From positions 4,737,264 to 4,801,263 of the forward strand of contig NZ_CP095071.1 in the NCBI RefSeq assembly GCF_022919575.1: DNA of 64,000 bases, given 5' to 3'. Under the pieces are notes generated by a model. The model made no database searches and was not told where the DNA came from. It saw only the letters and a program-made list of their open reading frames with translations. The DNA is from Gracilibacillus salinarum. GTDB taxonomy: Bacteria; Bacillota; Bacilli; Bacillales; Amphibacillaceae. Below, in pieces: positions 17,694 to 26,798 of the stretch (within the stretch, counting starts at the first letter, position 1; the number at the start of each line of letters is the position of its first letter). A program made the translations under genes and the position numbers.

Positions 17694-17958
17694 CTGTCAA
17701 GAATGTAAGCTGAGTTCCTATAATAGGGATTATGTAAATTAGCAGCTTAGTGGTCATTTTGAAATATTATGTGTGGTAGAATACCTTCTACCAACCACTT
17801 CGCGTCCTGCGGGGCACGGCTGAAGTTAGACTACTACTTGCGTTACTTCTTTGCTGCCTTGCACCGAGGAAGCCTACGTGGTTGTCCTACGCTAGGATTG
17901 GTACTATACAACCTTTGTAAGAGATAACATATTGATCACTCACCACTATTGTTGATAG
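17694..17958 (-). repeat. Composite intergenic repeat, truncated module C end
   Basis: Starts with the outer flank (gtcaagaatgtaagctgagttc) and terminal inverted repeat (cctataatagggattatgt), then module C in the orientation seen at 53.4 kb, including the B-like core (cgcgtcctgcggggcacggc ... gccttgcaccgaggaagcc). It ends after the conserved gtaagagataacatattgat segment. The other terminal repeat and module B are missing. Confidence 0.75.
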
Positions 17959-18012
17959 GATAGGTTCAATAGATGCGGTCAATATTGTAAATTATTCGAT
18001 TCATTTAACAGG

Positions 18013-18075
18013 TAAGCATTTATACCTTGAGAAAAGTTATCTTTTACGAAGGTATAAATGCTTATTATTTTTCCT
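18013..18075. other. Isolated strong hairpin with T-rich tail
   Basis: AAGCATTTATACCTT pairs with AAGGTATAAATGCTT (18049-18063) around a roughly 20-base loop, followed by T-rich sequence. No gene lies within 370 bases upstream on this strand. It could be a leftover terminator, the 3' end of a small RNA, or a barrier before the chemotaxis genes. Confidence 0.5.
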
Positions 18076-18209
18076 GTTTTTGTGTTACAATTATACCATA
18101 AAGTCACAATTATAAAGTAAACCAACAAGATGATGTTGTAACTTGACATATAATTAGGTATTATGAGAAGTAAGAACTAATTATATTTTACTAGTTATGA
18201 ATAGGAGAC

Positions 18210-18683
18210 ATGAAAATGGCATCATCAACGGAAGTGAATGTAAACGAAATAATAAAGGAATTGTATAATGGATCGGTGAAGTCGATTAAAAGTGTTGTAC
18301 CTGTTGAGCATGAATTCGAATCTCCTAAAATGTCAACAAATCCATTAAATGTGGAGTATGGTGTTCTTATTGGATATAGTGGCACCTTCAAAGGTGATTT
18401 ATTAATCCAGGCAAGTCACTCGGTATTTAGTTCAATTGGCGAAGCGCTGTATGGTATGCAATTATCAGAAGAAATGCTTGATTCATTCTCAGGTGAATTA
18501 GGTAACATGCTTGCTGGTGGTCTATCTACTCATTTAGCCGACGCAGGTATCGATACAGATATAACTCATCCCACCATTATCAGTGGCGAAGCAAGATTAA
18601 CAGGATTTAAGCGAGTATTAGAAGTAGCCATTCATTATAAGAGTATCGGTGATATGAAAATGTCGCTGTTATTAAATCAATAA
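18210..18683 (+). CDS. cheX: CheX-like CheY-phosphate phosphatase
   Basis: Chemotaxis protein of the CheC/CheX/FliY class, expected to dephosphorylate CheY-P. The active-site pair is visible as Glu96 and Asn99 in SGELGNMLAGG, and the length (157 residues) fits CheX with a single such motif. The start follows TAGGAG. It is the first gene of a three-gene unit with cheW and cheY. B. subtilis uses CheC and FliY instead, so a linked CheX is a lineage difference. Substrate specificity is inferred. Confidence 0.8.
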   Translation: MKMASSTEVNVNEIIKELYNGSVKSIKSVVPVEHEFESPKMSTNPLNVEYGVLIGYSGTFKGDLLIQASHSVFSSIGEALYGMQLSEEMLDSFSGELGNMLAGGLSTHLADAGIDTDITHPTIISGEARLTGFKRVLEVAIHYKSIGDMKMSLLLNQ

Positions 18684-18702
18684 ACAGGTTGGTGATTGAA
18701 TC

Positions 18703-19170
18703 GTGGTACAAACTATGACGAAGACAATTATTTTTAAATTAAACAACCAGGAATATGGGGCGAATATTGAGCAGATTATTTCAATTGAGAGGTTAGAAGA
18801 AATCGTACCTTTGCCACAAACCTCTGATTTTATCAAAGGAATCATTAATTTGCGTGGAAGCGTCATTCCAATTGTCGATCTAAGAACAAGATTAGGTTTA
18901 GTAGAAGCTGGGCCAACGGAACAAACCAGAATTTTAATTGCGAATGTCCGTGATTTACGAGTAGGTCTCATTGTTGATGAAGCTACTGATGTTATCGACA
19001 TTCAGCCTGATAATATTGAAGACGCACCTGAGCTTGTCAAAAGTGTAGATTATCAATATATGAAAGGTGTTGCAAAACTAGAGGATAGAGGTATGTTGTT
19101 GTTATTAGATTTGAACCATGTGTTGAGTTTACATGAATTAGAAGAAGTTCAACATGTAGCAGCAGAATAA
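18703..19170 (+). CDS. cheW: CheW chemotaxis coupling protein
   Basis: Adaptor that links chemoreceptors to the kinase CheA. It is a single CheW domain of 155 residues, with IIFKLNNQEYGANIEQIISIERL at the start of the domain and the conserved INLRGSVIPIVDLR and LIVDEATDVIDI segments. It starts with GTG after AGGTTGGTG. Its place between cheX and cheY suggests one transcript. Whether it is the main CheW or serves a particular receptor set cannot be told here. Confidence 0.87.
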   Translation: MVQTMTKTIIFKLNNQEYGANIEQIISIERLEEIVPLPQTSDFIKGIINLRGSVIPIVDLRTRLGLVEAGPTEQTRILIANVRDLRVGLIVDEATDVIDIQPDNIEDAPELVKSVDYQYMKGVAKLEDRGMLLLLDLNHVLSLHELEEVQHVAAE

Positions 19171-19200
19171 ATTTTCGGTCAGATAACGGAGGGAATTAAG

Positions 19201-19557
19201 TTGGCTCAAGTATTGATTGTAGATGATGCTGCGTTTATGCGCATGCAATTGAAAAATATTTTCACGAACTTAGGTCATGAAGTGATAGGGGAAGCAGCAA
19301 ATGGACAAGAAGCTGCACAGTTATATGAAGAATTAAAACCAGAAATTGTTTCCATGGATATTACAATGCCGGAAATGAACGGTGTAGAAGCGACGAAAAT
19401 AATAAAAGCCAAGGATGCAAATGCTAAAATTATCATGTGTTCTGCAATGGGACAGCAGCAAATGGTTTTAGATGCGATAAAAGCAGGAGCTTCGGATTTT
19501 ATCGTTAAACCATTTACAGAAGATAGAGTGAAAGAGACGTTAGAAAAGTTATTGTAA
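19201..19557 (+). CDS. cheY: CheY chemotaxis response regulator
   Basis: Single receiver domain of 118 residues that signals from CheA to the flagellar motor. Key residues are present: acidic pair Asp8-Asp9, phosphorylation site Asp53 (SMDITMPEM), Ser81 in the T/S position and Lys103 (VKPF). It starts with TTG, supported by a GGAGGG site seven bases upstream. B. subtilis cheY lies in the large fla/che operon; here a copy is linked to cheX and cheW. There could be a second cheY elsewhere. Confidence 0.88.
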   Translation: MAQVLIVDDAAFMRMQLKNIFTNLGHEVIGEAANGQEAAQLYEELKPEIVSMDITMPEMNGVEATKIIKAKDANAKIIMCSAMGQQQMVLDAIKAGASDFIVKPFTEDRVKETLEKLL

Positions 19558-19566
19558 TACTACATT

Positions 19567-19605
19567 AAAAGTGATCTTATTTTGAATAAATATGATCACT
19601 TTTCT
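19567..19605 (+). terminator. Terminator of the cheX-cheW-cheY unit
   Basis: AAAAGTGATC / GATCACTTTT stem with AT-rich inner pairing, just after cheY and before the convergent membrane gene. The T-tract is short. Confidence 0.6.
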
Positions 19606-19637
19606 TATAAAAGAGCTACAGTTTCCCTTCCGCTGTG

Positions 19638-20267
19638 TTACCCTGCTTTTACTGTAGCCGCTAATTTTTTTTGTCCGGAGACCACAATAACAGATTTTAC
19701 AGATTGAATAATCAGTCCTGAAAATAAGGCATTTAGCAATGTACCAATACCAATGGCCCCATTAAAGAAAAAAGCAACGATTACTAATATAATGCTGATC
19801 AACGCACGAGAACGTGTAAATGACCACCCGGTTTTATCTGTAAGGATAACCATTGTGCGGTCCATTGGGTTAGGTGCAAAGCTTGATTCTAGATAGATAG
19901 CTACTCCAACACCAGTACATACTATTCCTGATAAAAGACATATCCATTGTCCAGCTGCGCCATCAGGAGATAACCAAGAGTTCTGAATCATTAACCATGA
20001 ATCAATGCCAATTCCTGTTATGAATGAGGTTAGAAGAGCAGAGAATTCTGGCTTTGTTTTAAGTGTGATCGCGTTTATAAGTACAAAGGTAAAGCCTAAA
20101 ACAATTTCCCAGCTGCCGACGGATAACCCAAATGTTCGAAACAATCCAACGAGTAAAGCATCAAATGGTGAAGTTCCTAAATGAGATTGAATAGTTAAGG
20201 ATATACCTAATGTTAATACCGTTATACCTAAAAGATAAATAAAAAAAGAACGTACAACTTGTAGCAT
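19638..20267 (-). CDS. YczE/YyaS-like integral membrane protein
   Basis: A 209-residue protein with about five hydrophobic helices. The LGTSPFDALLVGLFRTFGLSVGSWEIVLG segment is characteristic of the YczE/YyaS/YitT-like group. In B. subtilis YczE is needed for surfactin production, but no molecular activity is known and no lipopeptide genes are in this window. GGAGGAAGG precedes the start. It reads in the same direction as the ger operon 55 bases upstream and could be read through from it. Confidence 0.72.
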   Translation of the reverse strand: MLQVVRSFFIYLLGITVLTLGISLTIQSHLGTSPFDALLVGLFRTFGLSVGSWEIVLGFTFVLINAITLKTKPEFSALLTSFITGIGIDSWLMIQNSWLSPDGAAGQWICLLSGIVCTGVGVAIYLESSFAPNPMDRTMVILTDKTGWSFTRSRALISIILVIVAFFFNGAIGIGTLLNALFSGLIIQSVKSVIVVSGQKKLAATVKAG

Positions 20268-20322
20268 AAATCCTTCCTCCTAGCATCATTCACTATAACA
20301 GAAAACAAGATAGAAGGAAATA

Positions 20323-21405
20323 TTATCTCGAAATATTATTAATTTCTAAGTTGAATTTCACTTTTGTTGTGATTTTTATGTCAGGGTAACTTTTTTTCCA
20401 TTCTTCAAGATTCCAATTTCTAAACTGTGATCTTGCAGATGCTCCGATCATCAGTGGATCAATTTCTAACTTTTGAAATGTTGCCGCTAATTTATCTCCT
20501 TGTTTTTCCAAATGATCAGATATATTTTTTTCTAATTTTCTTTTTTCTTCAAACGTTTTGACACCCATTTTATCAGATTCTACTAGAGTACCGATAATAT
20601 CCTCACTAATCTCTACATGATCTTTGGATTTCCAGGTTACCTTTCTGTTGGAACGGATGGATTTTATAGCAATTGAATCTTCTGTAGTCTCTTGGTCAAA
20701 TTCATAGGCGCTGCCTTTGGTATCCTTGTATAACATATGAAATATAAAAAACTGATCATAATTAATTCGGTGTACTAATTTATCCCCTTTTAAAAATCCA
20801 ATACCAACAATATCAATCGAGGGTGTGCTTGCTTTTAAAATGGGCAGAAAGGGATCCATACCTTCGCCAATTAGGCGGTAATTAAATTGATGAAGGTTCA
20901 TCTTGGGTATCATCGATTGTGTATTTGTATCGATTAATTGCTCTAGAAATCTCGGTAATGTATGCTCCAATTTATATTCCTGATTTAACATCTCCTCTGC
21001 AGTACCATCAGCAATGGCAAGATACAAGTTTCTCCCGATAGCTGGATCCTCACTTATTCCCATCACAATATCCTGAATTCCTTTCTTTGCAAGTTCTTCT
21101 CCAAAAATTACGCTTAATAAGTTTCCAACCTCCACTTGGAAAGGTGCTTTTGTCTGAATCATCGCATTAATATCCTGAAATGTATCGGCACTGCCTGTAT
21201 ATCGTATATTATCACGCATATTCGCTTGTTCACTGCTTCCGTACAAAGGAGCAACGGCAGTGCCTTTATAATTTTGTGTTGTTGAATTCCAATCATAGCC
21301 CATCGTCATAATTAATTCTACATCATCAATGACTTTGGTCTTCACACAGCCGGTCATTAACATGCAACAAAAGAACAGAATGATTGCTTTTTTAGTTATT
21401 AGCAT
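20323..21405 (-). CDS. Spore germination lipoprotein, Ger(x)C family
   Basis: C subunit of a GerA-type nutrient germinant receptor in the spore inner membrane. The signal peptide ends in the lipobox MTGC (Cys20), followed by a Ger(x)C domain beginning VIDDVELIMTMGYDW; the protein ends with the IKITTKVKFNLEINNIS tail. Length 360 residues is normal. The start overlaps the gerB-like gene end, and it is the last gene of the gerA-gerB-gerC operon. Confidence 0.87.
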   Translation of the reverse strand: MLITKKAIILFFCCMLMTGCVKTKVIDDVELIMTMGYDWNSTTQNYKGTAVAPLYGSSEQANMRDNIRYTGSADTFQDINAMIQTKAPFQVEVGNLLSVIFGEELAKKGIQDIVMGISEDPAIGRNLYLAIADGTAEEMLNQEYKLEHTLPRFLEQLIDTNTQSMIPKMNLHQFNYRLIGEGMDPFLPILKASTPSIDIVGIGFLKGDKLVHRINYDQFFIFHMLYKDTKGSAYEFDQETTEDSIAIKSIRSNRKVTWKSKDHVEISEDIIGTLVESDKMGVKTFEEKRKLEKNISDHLEKQGDKLAATFQKLEIDPLMIGASARSQFRNWNLEEWKKSYPDIKITTKVKFNLEINNISR

Positions 21406-22495
21406 ATTTTTTTCTCACTCCTGCCACTATCTTTTGGATGATAAATAACAAGGGAATATAAACAAACATTAAATATACGCCTACTTTTGTGATAATTGTG
21501 GTTGCTTTTTCAATGATGAGAAAATTTTTAATATAAAAGACGCTTGAAATACCCAAAATCGTAGCTGCAATGCCAATACCGCTAAATGACAGATTAGTTA
21601 GCCGGTGAAAACATTGAACCCCTGCCCAAAAATAAATAGCACAAGTAGCAATAATCGCGATAAAGTGTAAGCTGATCCCAATGAACTCAAATCGTTCGAT
21701 AAACGCAATGCTGATCACCTTCCACAATTGAAGAGTTGGCCAGGACACATATTGGATCTGTAATTCATTATAATACATAAATATTGCTATCGCAGAGAAA
21801 AGATAAACAGACGAAGTTAGCAGGTTACCCGATAATGCCCATTTCAACCCGGATTGAAAACGATGGATAAATGGTGCGTAGATTAAAATAAGCTCAATTC
21901 CCAAAAAACTAAGAGACATTGGCTCTACAGCTTTTAATATATCTGTTAATGGATGGATAAATACAGGTAATAGGTTCGTGAAATGTCCATCAACGAAAGC
22001 TTGATATTTAAATATCGCTAAAAAAGCTGTTACAAATATACTAAAAAAAGCAAATCCTACTACAATACGAAACCCGCCTAAACAAATGTAAAGGAATAAT
22101 AAAAACAGCACTATTAAGAATAAAGTGATTGAAATATCTGGAAAGAACCAAATTTGAATAATCTCAATATATGAGCGGATAACGATAATAGAAATAGCAA
22201 GAAAGTAAACACAAAAAATAAACGAAAGAATATTTCCTATTATTTTTCCGAATGTTGTTTGATGTATATCGATCAAATCAACAGACTCATCACCAATTAT
22301 TTTCCATATCATCACAATTACAATAGAAGTTAACACAGCAGTAATAGGAATACTCATCCAGCTATCATAGCCTGCTACCTCTGCTATCTGTCGTTCAAAA
22401 CTTAATATCCCTTCTCCTAATTGGGTAGCATGAATAATAAATACGAGCAGAAAAGGTGATACCATTTGAGTAATGTCAGGTTTAAAGTCTTTCAT
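21392..22495 (-). CDS. Spore germination transporter-like protein, GerAB family
   Basis: B subunit of the germinant receptor, an amino-acid-permease-like membrane protein that binds the nutrient ligand in studied receptors. About ten hydrophobic helices span 367 residues, with the family's HATQLGEGILSFER opening. I chose the ATG after AGTAGGGA; an ATG eight codons upstream overlaps the gerA-like stop but lacks a ribosome-binding site. The ligand is not predictable. Confidence 0.85.
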   Translation of the reverse strand: MKDFKPDITQMVSPFLLVFIIHATQLGEGILSFERQIAEVAGYDSWMSIPITAVLTSIVIVMIWKIIGDESVDLIDIHQTTFGKIIGNILSFIFCVYFLAISIIVIRSYIEIIQIWFFPDISITLFLIVLFLLFLYICLGGFRIVVGFAFFSIFVTAFLAIFKYQAFVDGHFTNLLPVFIHPLTDILKAVEPMSLSFLGIELILIYAPFIHRFQSGLKWALSGNLLTSSVYLFSAIAIFMYYNELQIQYVSWPTLQLWKVISIAFIERFEFIGISLHFIAIIATCAIYFWAGVQCFHRLTNLSFSGIGIAATILGISSVFYIKNFLIIEKATTIITKVGVYLMFVYIPLLFIIQKIVAGVRKKYANN

Positions 22496-22502
22496 ACTTT
22501 CC

Positions 22503-24005
22503 CTACTTTCGTTTATCATGCTTCTTCAAGGTGCGTGATGTATTAATCCGATTTTTGTCTTTTGCTCCACTTAAAAGAGGTCTTTTTCCTTGCACATCAA
22601 AAGGTAAACGAATAATCGTGTCTTTAAAATCCTTCCACCTGAATGGATAGATGGGTTCAAGAAATGGTCTTCCAAGAGAGGTTAATCTTAGAAGATGGGT
22701 AACGAAAAACATAATACCAATTACAACACCTATCATTCCCCAAAGCTGTGCAAAGAAGATAAAGGGGAAACGAATTAAACGAATGGTATTACCAATACGA
22801 TAAATAGGAGTAGTAAAGGAAGCAAGTGCGGCTAACGCAACAACAATGAGAAGTACATTACTCGTTAGTCCTGCTTCAACAGCTGCTGTTCCAATAACGA
22901 TACCACCAACAATACCAATTGTTTGACCAATCTTTGTAGGGAGTCTTGCCCCTGCTTCTCTTAAAAGCTCAATAGTTAATTCTAAAATTAAAACTTCAAT
23001 AATTGGTGGAAAAGGAATGTCTTTTCTAGACGAAATTAGTGTCCCTAGTAAATCACCAGGTATAATGTGATAGTGATAGGTTAAGACTGCCACGTACATT
23101 GGTGTTACAAGCACTGAGAAAATAACGGCAAAAATGCGAATAAGTCGAAATGCAGTAGCAATATGCCACGATAAGAAATAATCCTCATAAGCAGCAAAAA
23201 ATTCTACTAAAGTGGTAGGAGCAATCAGCACATGAGGAGATCCTTCACAAACAATAGCAATTTTTCCTTCGACCAATGCGCTGCTCACACGATCTGGTCG
23301 TTCCGTATCCATAAATTGTGGAAAAGGTGATTGAGAATTATCAGAAATCATTTGACTGATAAATGAGCTGTCAATAATTTGATCATATTCAATGTCGGTA
23401 ATGCGCTGAATAATTGTATCGATATTCGTCTGATTAGCAATTCCGTCTATATATATGATTGCAACATCTGTCTTCGTAATCTTTCCAGCGTTTAATTTTT
23501 TTACGTGAAGCTGGGGCAGACTAACTCTTTTTCTTATTAAACTAATATTCGTTTGCATGTCCTCAATAAAAGCTAGCTTTGGACCAATTACACTAAACTC
23601 AATTTCTGGTTGAGATATCTGCCGGTCTGTATTAAATTTGGATGGAATTAGTAAAATCTCTTGTGTATTATCATTTAAACAAAGTGCAATAAATCCTACT
23701 AGAAGTTTCTCTTCAATTTGTCGTATATCAGAGGTTACGTAAGATTGTGTAAATGGCACTATATTTTTTAAGACATCAATATCCTGAATCTCAGCATCTT
23801 TTAACGTATCCAACAAATTTGCTTCAATTTTTTCTGTATTCGTTAAAGATTCAAAATAGTAAATCGATATATTTTTCATGTTTCCTAAATGAAATTCAAA
23901 AAAATCATCACTTTCGTGCATGACTTGCATTAATTGATGAAAGGTTTTAGTTTCTTCTGATGATTGTGATCTCTTTGCGGATGAGTTTAATCTTTTGCGA
24001 ATCAT
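22503..24005 (-). CDS. Spore germination protein, GerAA family
   Basis: A subunit of the germinant receptor. It has a ~230-residue hydrophilic N-terminal domain with the DVAIIYIDGIANQ segment, then a membrane region with PFPPIIEVLILELTIELLREAGARLP, and a hydrophilic tail (FRWKDFKDTIIRLP). At 500 residues it is typical. The chosen ATG follows GAAAGGAAG; an upstream extension of 21 codons has no such site and would cross the sigma-G-type promoter. It leads an ABC operon of one complete receptor. Confidence 0.87.
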   Translation of the reverse strand: MIRKRLNSSAKRSQSSEETKTFHQLMQVMHESDDFFEFHLGNMKNISIYYFESLTNTEKIEANLLDTLKDAEIQDIDVLKNIVPFTQSYVTSDIRQIEEKLLVGFIALCLNDNTQEILLIPSKFNTDRQISQPEIEFSVIGPKLAFIEDMQTNISLIRKRVSLPQLHVKKLNAGKITKTDVAIIYIDGIANQTNIDTIIQRITDIEYDQIIDSSFISQMISDNSQSPFPQFMDTERPDRVSSALVEGKIAIVCEGSPHVLIAPTTLVEFFAAYEDYFLSWHIATAFRLIRIFAVIFSVLVTPMYVAVLTYHYHIIPGDLLGTLISSRKDIPFPPIIEVLILELTIELLREAGARLPTKIGQTIGIVGGIVIGTAAVEAGLTSNVLLIVVALAALASFTTPIYRIGNTIRLIRFPFIFFAQLWGMIGVVIGIMFFVTHLLRLTSLGRPFLEPIYPFRWKDFKDTIIRLPFDVQGKRPLLSGAKDKNRINTSRTLKKHDKRK

Positions 24006-24037
24006 TAGAAACTTCCTTTCATGCGAATAATTAATGT

Positions 24038-24067
24038 TAGTATGTGGTTGTGAACATGAAATATACA
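24038..24067 (-). promoter_or_regulatory. Sigma-G-type promoter of the ger operon
   Basis: On the minus strand, TGTATA (24067-24062) and CATACTA (24044-24038) are separated by 17 bases. The -10 matches the forespore sigma-G consensus CATNHTA and the -35 matches GHATR. It ends about 32 bases before the gerA-like start, which fits forespore expression of germinant receptors. Confidence 0.7.
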
Positions 24068-24161
24068 TATTATAAATCCACTTTCAAATGAGTAGATTGT
24101 TGGAAATCTTAGTGTTAGTTCGCTATGATCAATAGTAAATAGTCGTAGAAGGAGGTATTAT

Positions 24162-25319
24162 ATGAACGTATCCAATAACTTTATTCAAACTGACAGACAG
24201 GAACAGTTGTACCAGAAAGCTGCTCGTTTGGCAGAAAAATTAAAGGATAGAAGACAACAAGCTGATCAGCAGGCAAGTCTACCTGTTGAAAATCTTGATG
24301 CATTGCGAAAAGAGAAATATTTATCTTTAACATTACCAGAACAATATGGGGGAGAAGCCCTTTCATTATATGAAATGTTATTAGTTCAAGAGAAATTAGC
24401 GGAAGGGGACGGCGCAACAGCGTTATCTGTAGGCTGGCACTTAGGAGTAGTCAAAGAATTAAGTGAAGAAAATCTTTGGGAGCCGTCCATGTTTACACAT
24501 ATCGCAAAAGAGATAGCGGAAAAGCAAACATTGATTAATCGATGTGCAACGGAGCCAGCGACAGGAAGCCCGACACGTGGTGGTATACCAGAGACAAAAG
24601 CTGTGTTAGATGGCAATGAATACGTGATCGATGGACGGAAAAGCTTTACAACTATGGCGGAAGTATTAGATTATTACATTGTCACCGCACATGTGAAAGA
24701 AAAGGACGCAGTCGGTTCACTATTAATACCTAAGGGAACGGAAGGTATCCACATAGAACATACATGGAATACATTAGGGATGAGAGGTACTGGCAGTCAC
24801 GATTTAATTCTGAAAAATGTTCGTGTGCCGAAAGCAAATTTGGTAGAATTGAACGACAAACCGAAAAAACCAGGTCCTAAAGGTTGGCTTCTGCATATTC
24901 CTGCATGTTATTTAGGTATAGCTATCGCAGCACGAAATGATATTATAGAGTTTGCGAAAAATTTTCAGCCAAACAGTCTCAATACCCCAATTTCAGAGGT
25001 AGAGCATGTCAGAAATAAAGTAGGGGAGATTGACTTGAAGTTGTTACAAGCTCGTTACTTTATGTACAGTGTCGCCGAGAAATGGGACCATTATCCGGAC
25101 AAGAGAGCTCAGCTTATCAAAGAGTTGGGAGCTGTAAAGTTAGTAGCAACAAACAACGCAAACGAAATTGTCGATCTGGTAATGCGGATCGCAGGAGGTC
25201 GTGGTCTATCAAAGAACATGCCATTTGAGCAGTATTATCGGGATGTAAGAGCCGGGCTCCATAATCCGCCAATGGATGATATGGTTCTCTCATTACTTGC
25301 GAAAAACGCATTTTCTTAG
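24162..25319 (+). CDS. Acyl-CoA dehydrogenase family flavoprotein (YdbM-like)
   Basis: FAD-dependent enzyme of the acyl-CoA dehydrogenase superfamily, 385 residues. It has the helical N-terminal domain (LPEQYGGEALSLYEML), a central beta domain (CATEPATGSPTRGG; TWNTLGMRGTGSHDL) and a C-terminal helical domain (IAGGRGLSKNMPFEQYYRDVRAG). By eye it resembles B. subtilis YdbM and the DszC-like subgroup more than classical fatty-acid dehydrogenases, so an acyl-CoA substrate is not certain. It is a monocistronic unit with GGAGG before the start and a shared terminator after it. Confidence 0.82.
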   Translation: MNVSNNFIQTDRQEQLYQKAARLAEKLKDRRQQADQQASLPVENLDALRKEKYLSLTLPEQYGGEALSLYEMLLVQEKLAEGDGATALSVGWHLGVVKELSEENLWEPSMFTHIAKEIAEKQTLINRCATEPATGSPTRGGIPETKAVLDGNEYVIDGRKSFTTMAEVLDYYIVTAHVKEKDAVGSLLIPKGTEGIHIEHTWNTLGMRGTGSHDLILKNVRVPKANLVELNDKPKKPGPKGWLLHIPACYLGIAIAARNDIIEFAKNFQPNSLNTPISEVEHVRNKVGEIDLKLLQARYFMYSVAEKWDHYPDKRAQLIKELGAVKLVATNNANEIVDLVMRIAGGRGLSKNMPFEQYYRDVRAGLHNPPMDDMVLSLLAKNAFS

Positions 25320-25320
25320 A

Positions 25321-25357
25321 ACAAAAGCATGCCCTTAAGCATGCTTTTGTTTTGTTT
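25321..25357. terminator. Bidirectional terminator between acyl-CoA dehydrogenase and glycosyltransferase genes
   Basis: ACAAAAGCATGC / GCATGCTTTTGT around CCTTAA, with T-tracts on both strands. The stop codon of the convergent glycosyltransferase lies in the loop (25335-25337), so its last residues are encoded by one arm. Confidence 0.85.
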
Positions 25358-26480
25358 TTATTTCTTCTATAACCTGGTGATAACTGTATAATAGTTCCTC
25401 AAAGCGTTCTTCCCATTTTTGTTTTTGAGCATAGCGAATGGCGTTCTGCTTCAATTGTTTTCGCCATTCAGCGTCTTCTAAAATTGTTTGAATTGAGTTA
25501 GTATAAGAATCAATATGATTGCTATTGCATAATTTCCCGGTAAAACCTTCCTGGATAATATTTTTCACACCACCAGCGTTCGCTGCTACTACAGGAGTAC
25601 CTGTTGCTAATGCTTCTAGTACAACATTTCCAAACGTTTCTGTTTCGGAAGGAAAAATAAATAAATCACTCGCAGCGACAATATGCGCAACTTCTTTTTG
25701 GGGTAAAAAGCCTGTAAAGGTTACTTTATCTTGCCAGTTATTCGTTAAATCAGCTTTTGAAGGTCCATCACCAACAATTAACCAATGAATGTTGTTTCTC
25801 CATTCGGGCGGCAGTTGTTTAGCAATTTCAGGTAACAAATCGACGTTTTTCTCGGGCGCCAATCTCCCCACATAGCTGAGGATGTATTTTTGTTTAATTT
25901 GATATTTTTGACGGATAACAGAGTAGTCATAATCAGGGTGAAATACATTCATATCAACGCCACGCTGCCATATTTGCAATCGCTGAAATCCTTTTTTGTG
26001 CAATTGGTCTCTTGTAACCATTGAAGGTACAAAAATTCGCAGTAATGGTTGGTGGAACCATTCCATATAACGCCATAATGCTTTTGATAAAAGTGTGAGG
26101 TGGTAATATTTTAAATAGTGATCAAAATCAGTGTGATAAGAGCCAACAACTGGTATGCCATATTTTTTGGCGAGGCGTAGTCCAGCCAATCCGATTGAGA
26201 AGGGTGTTGCTACATGAATAATATCTGGTTGAAACTTTTTGATAATTTCTTTCAGATGAAGGGTATTTGGCACTGATATACGACAATCCTTATAAAGTGG
26301 AAAAGGAAAGCTCGATTGTCGGTAAATTTGCCCCGCATTCATTTCGTTTTTGGTAAGTTTAGGCGAAATAACAATGTACGAATGGTGACTTTTATCTAGA
26401 TACTTGGTCAGTCGACCTAATGTTTTGGCCACACCATTCACATCAGGTAGAAAAGTATCTGTAAAGATCGCAATTTTCAA
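25335..26480 (-). CDS. GT4-family glycosyltransferase
   Basis: Nucleotide-sugar-dependent retaining glycosyltransferase of about 381 residues, probably acting at the membrane on a glycolipid or cell-envelope acceptor. N-terminal Rossmann half starts IAIFTDTFLPDVNGVAKTLGRL; the C-terminal half has GRLAPEKN, VGDGP, GFLPQKEVA and the ESETFGNVVLEALATGTPVVA donor-site motif. I start at TTG with GGGGGG nine bases upstream; an 83-codon open extension runs over repeat-like DNA and has no homology features. It resembles MgtA/SqdX-like enzymes, but the acceptor cannot be assigned. Confidence 0.82.
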   Translation of the reverse strand: MKIAIFTDTFLPDVNGVAKTLGRLTKYLDKSHHSYIVISPKLTKNEMNAGQIYRQSSFPFPLYKDCRISVPNTLHLKEIIKKFQPDIIHVATPFSIGLAGLRLAKKYGIPVVGSYHTDFDHYLKYYHLTLLSKALWRYMEWFHQPLLRIFVPSMVTRDQLHKKGFQRLQIWQRGVDMNVFHPDYDYSVIRQKYQIKQKYILSYVGRLAPEKNVDLLPEIAKQLPPEWRNNIHWLIVGDGPSKADLTNNWQDKVTFTGFLPQKEVAHIVAASDLFIFPSETETFGNVVLEALATGTPVVAANAGGVKNIIQEGFTGKLCNSNHIDSYTNSIQTILEDAEWRKQLKQNAIRYAQKQKWEERFEELLYSYHQVIEEIKTKQKHA

Positions 26481-26798
26481 ATTGTTTCCCCCCTTAAATC
26501 TTTTACTTACTACAAACATATGTCGAAAACATGTAAAGAACAACAGGTATATGTAAAATATTTGTAAATAAAAAATTACACACGGGAATTGTAGTGTCGG
26601 GATAGATTTGGGAGCAGACCCACAGGAGGAAAGATTTAGAAGAATAACGTGTACATACAAACAAAGGACCGGATGAACTCCCGATCCTTTGCTAAGCAGA
26701 TAATTGATATCAAAATGATCATTTTGCAATACTGTTTTTGTTTACATAAACTAGATTATAGGCAGTTTGTTAATCAATAAGTTGCTTTAACTATATCT
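26481..26798. repeat. Gap between glycosyltransferase and zur with a repeat-family fragment
   Basis: About 26690-26780 matches the module-B-side end of the composite repeat (tgctaagcagataa, gatatcaaaatgatcatttt, ttataggcagttt), with a degenerate terminal repeat. A preceding stem (AAAGGACCGG / CCGATCCTTT) may terminate the zur operon. The remaining bases hold only the upstream region of the glycosyltransferase. Confidence 0.55.

Noticed and set aside
26481..26729. N-terminal extension of the glycosyltransferase by 83 codons
   Set aside because: Runs over repeat-like DNA, and the conserved domain begins exactly at the TTG with a GGGGGG site.
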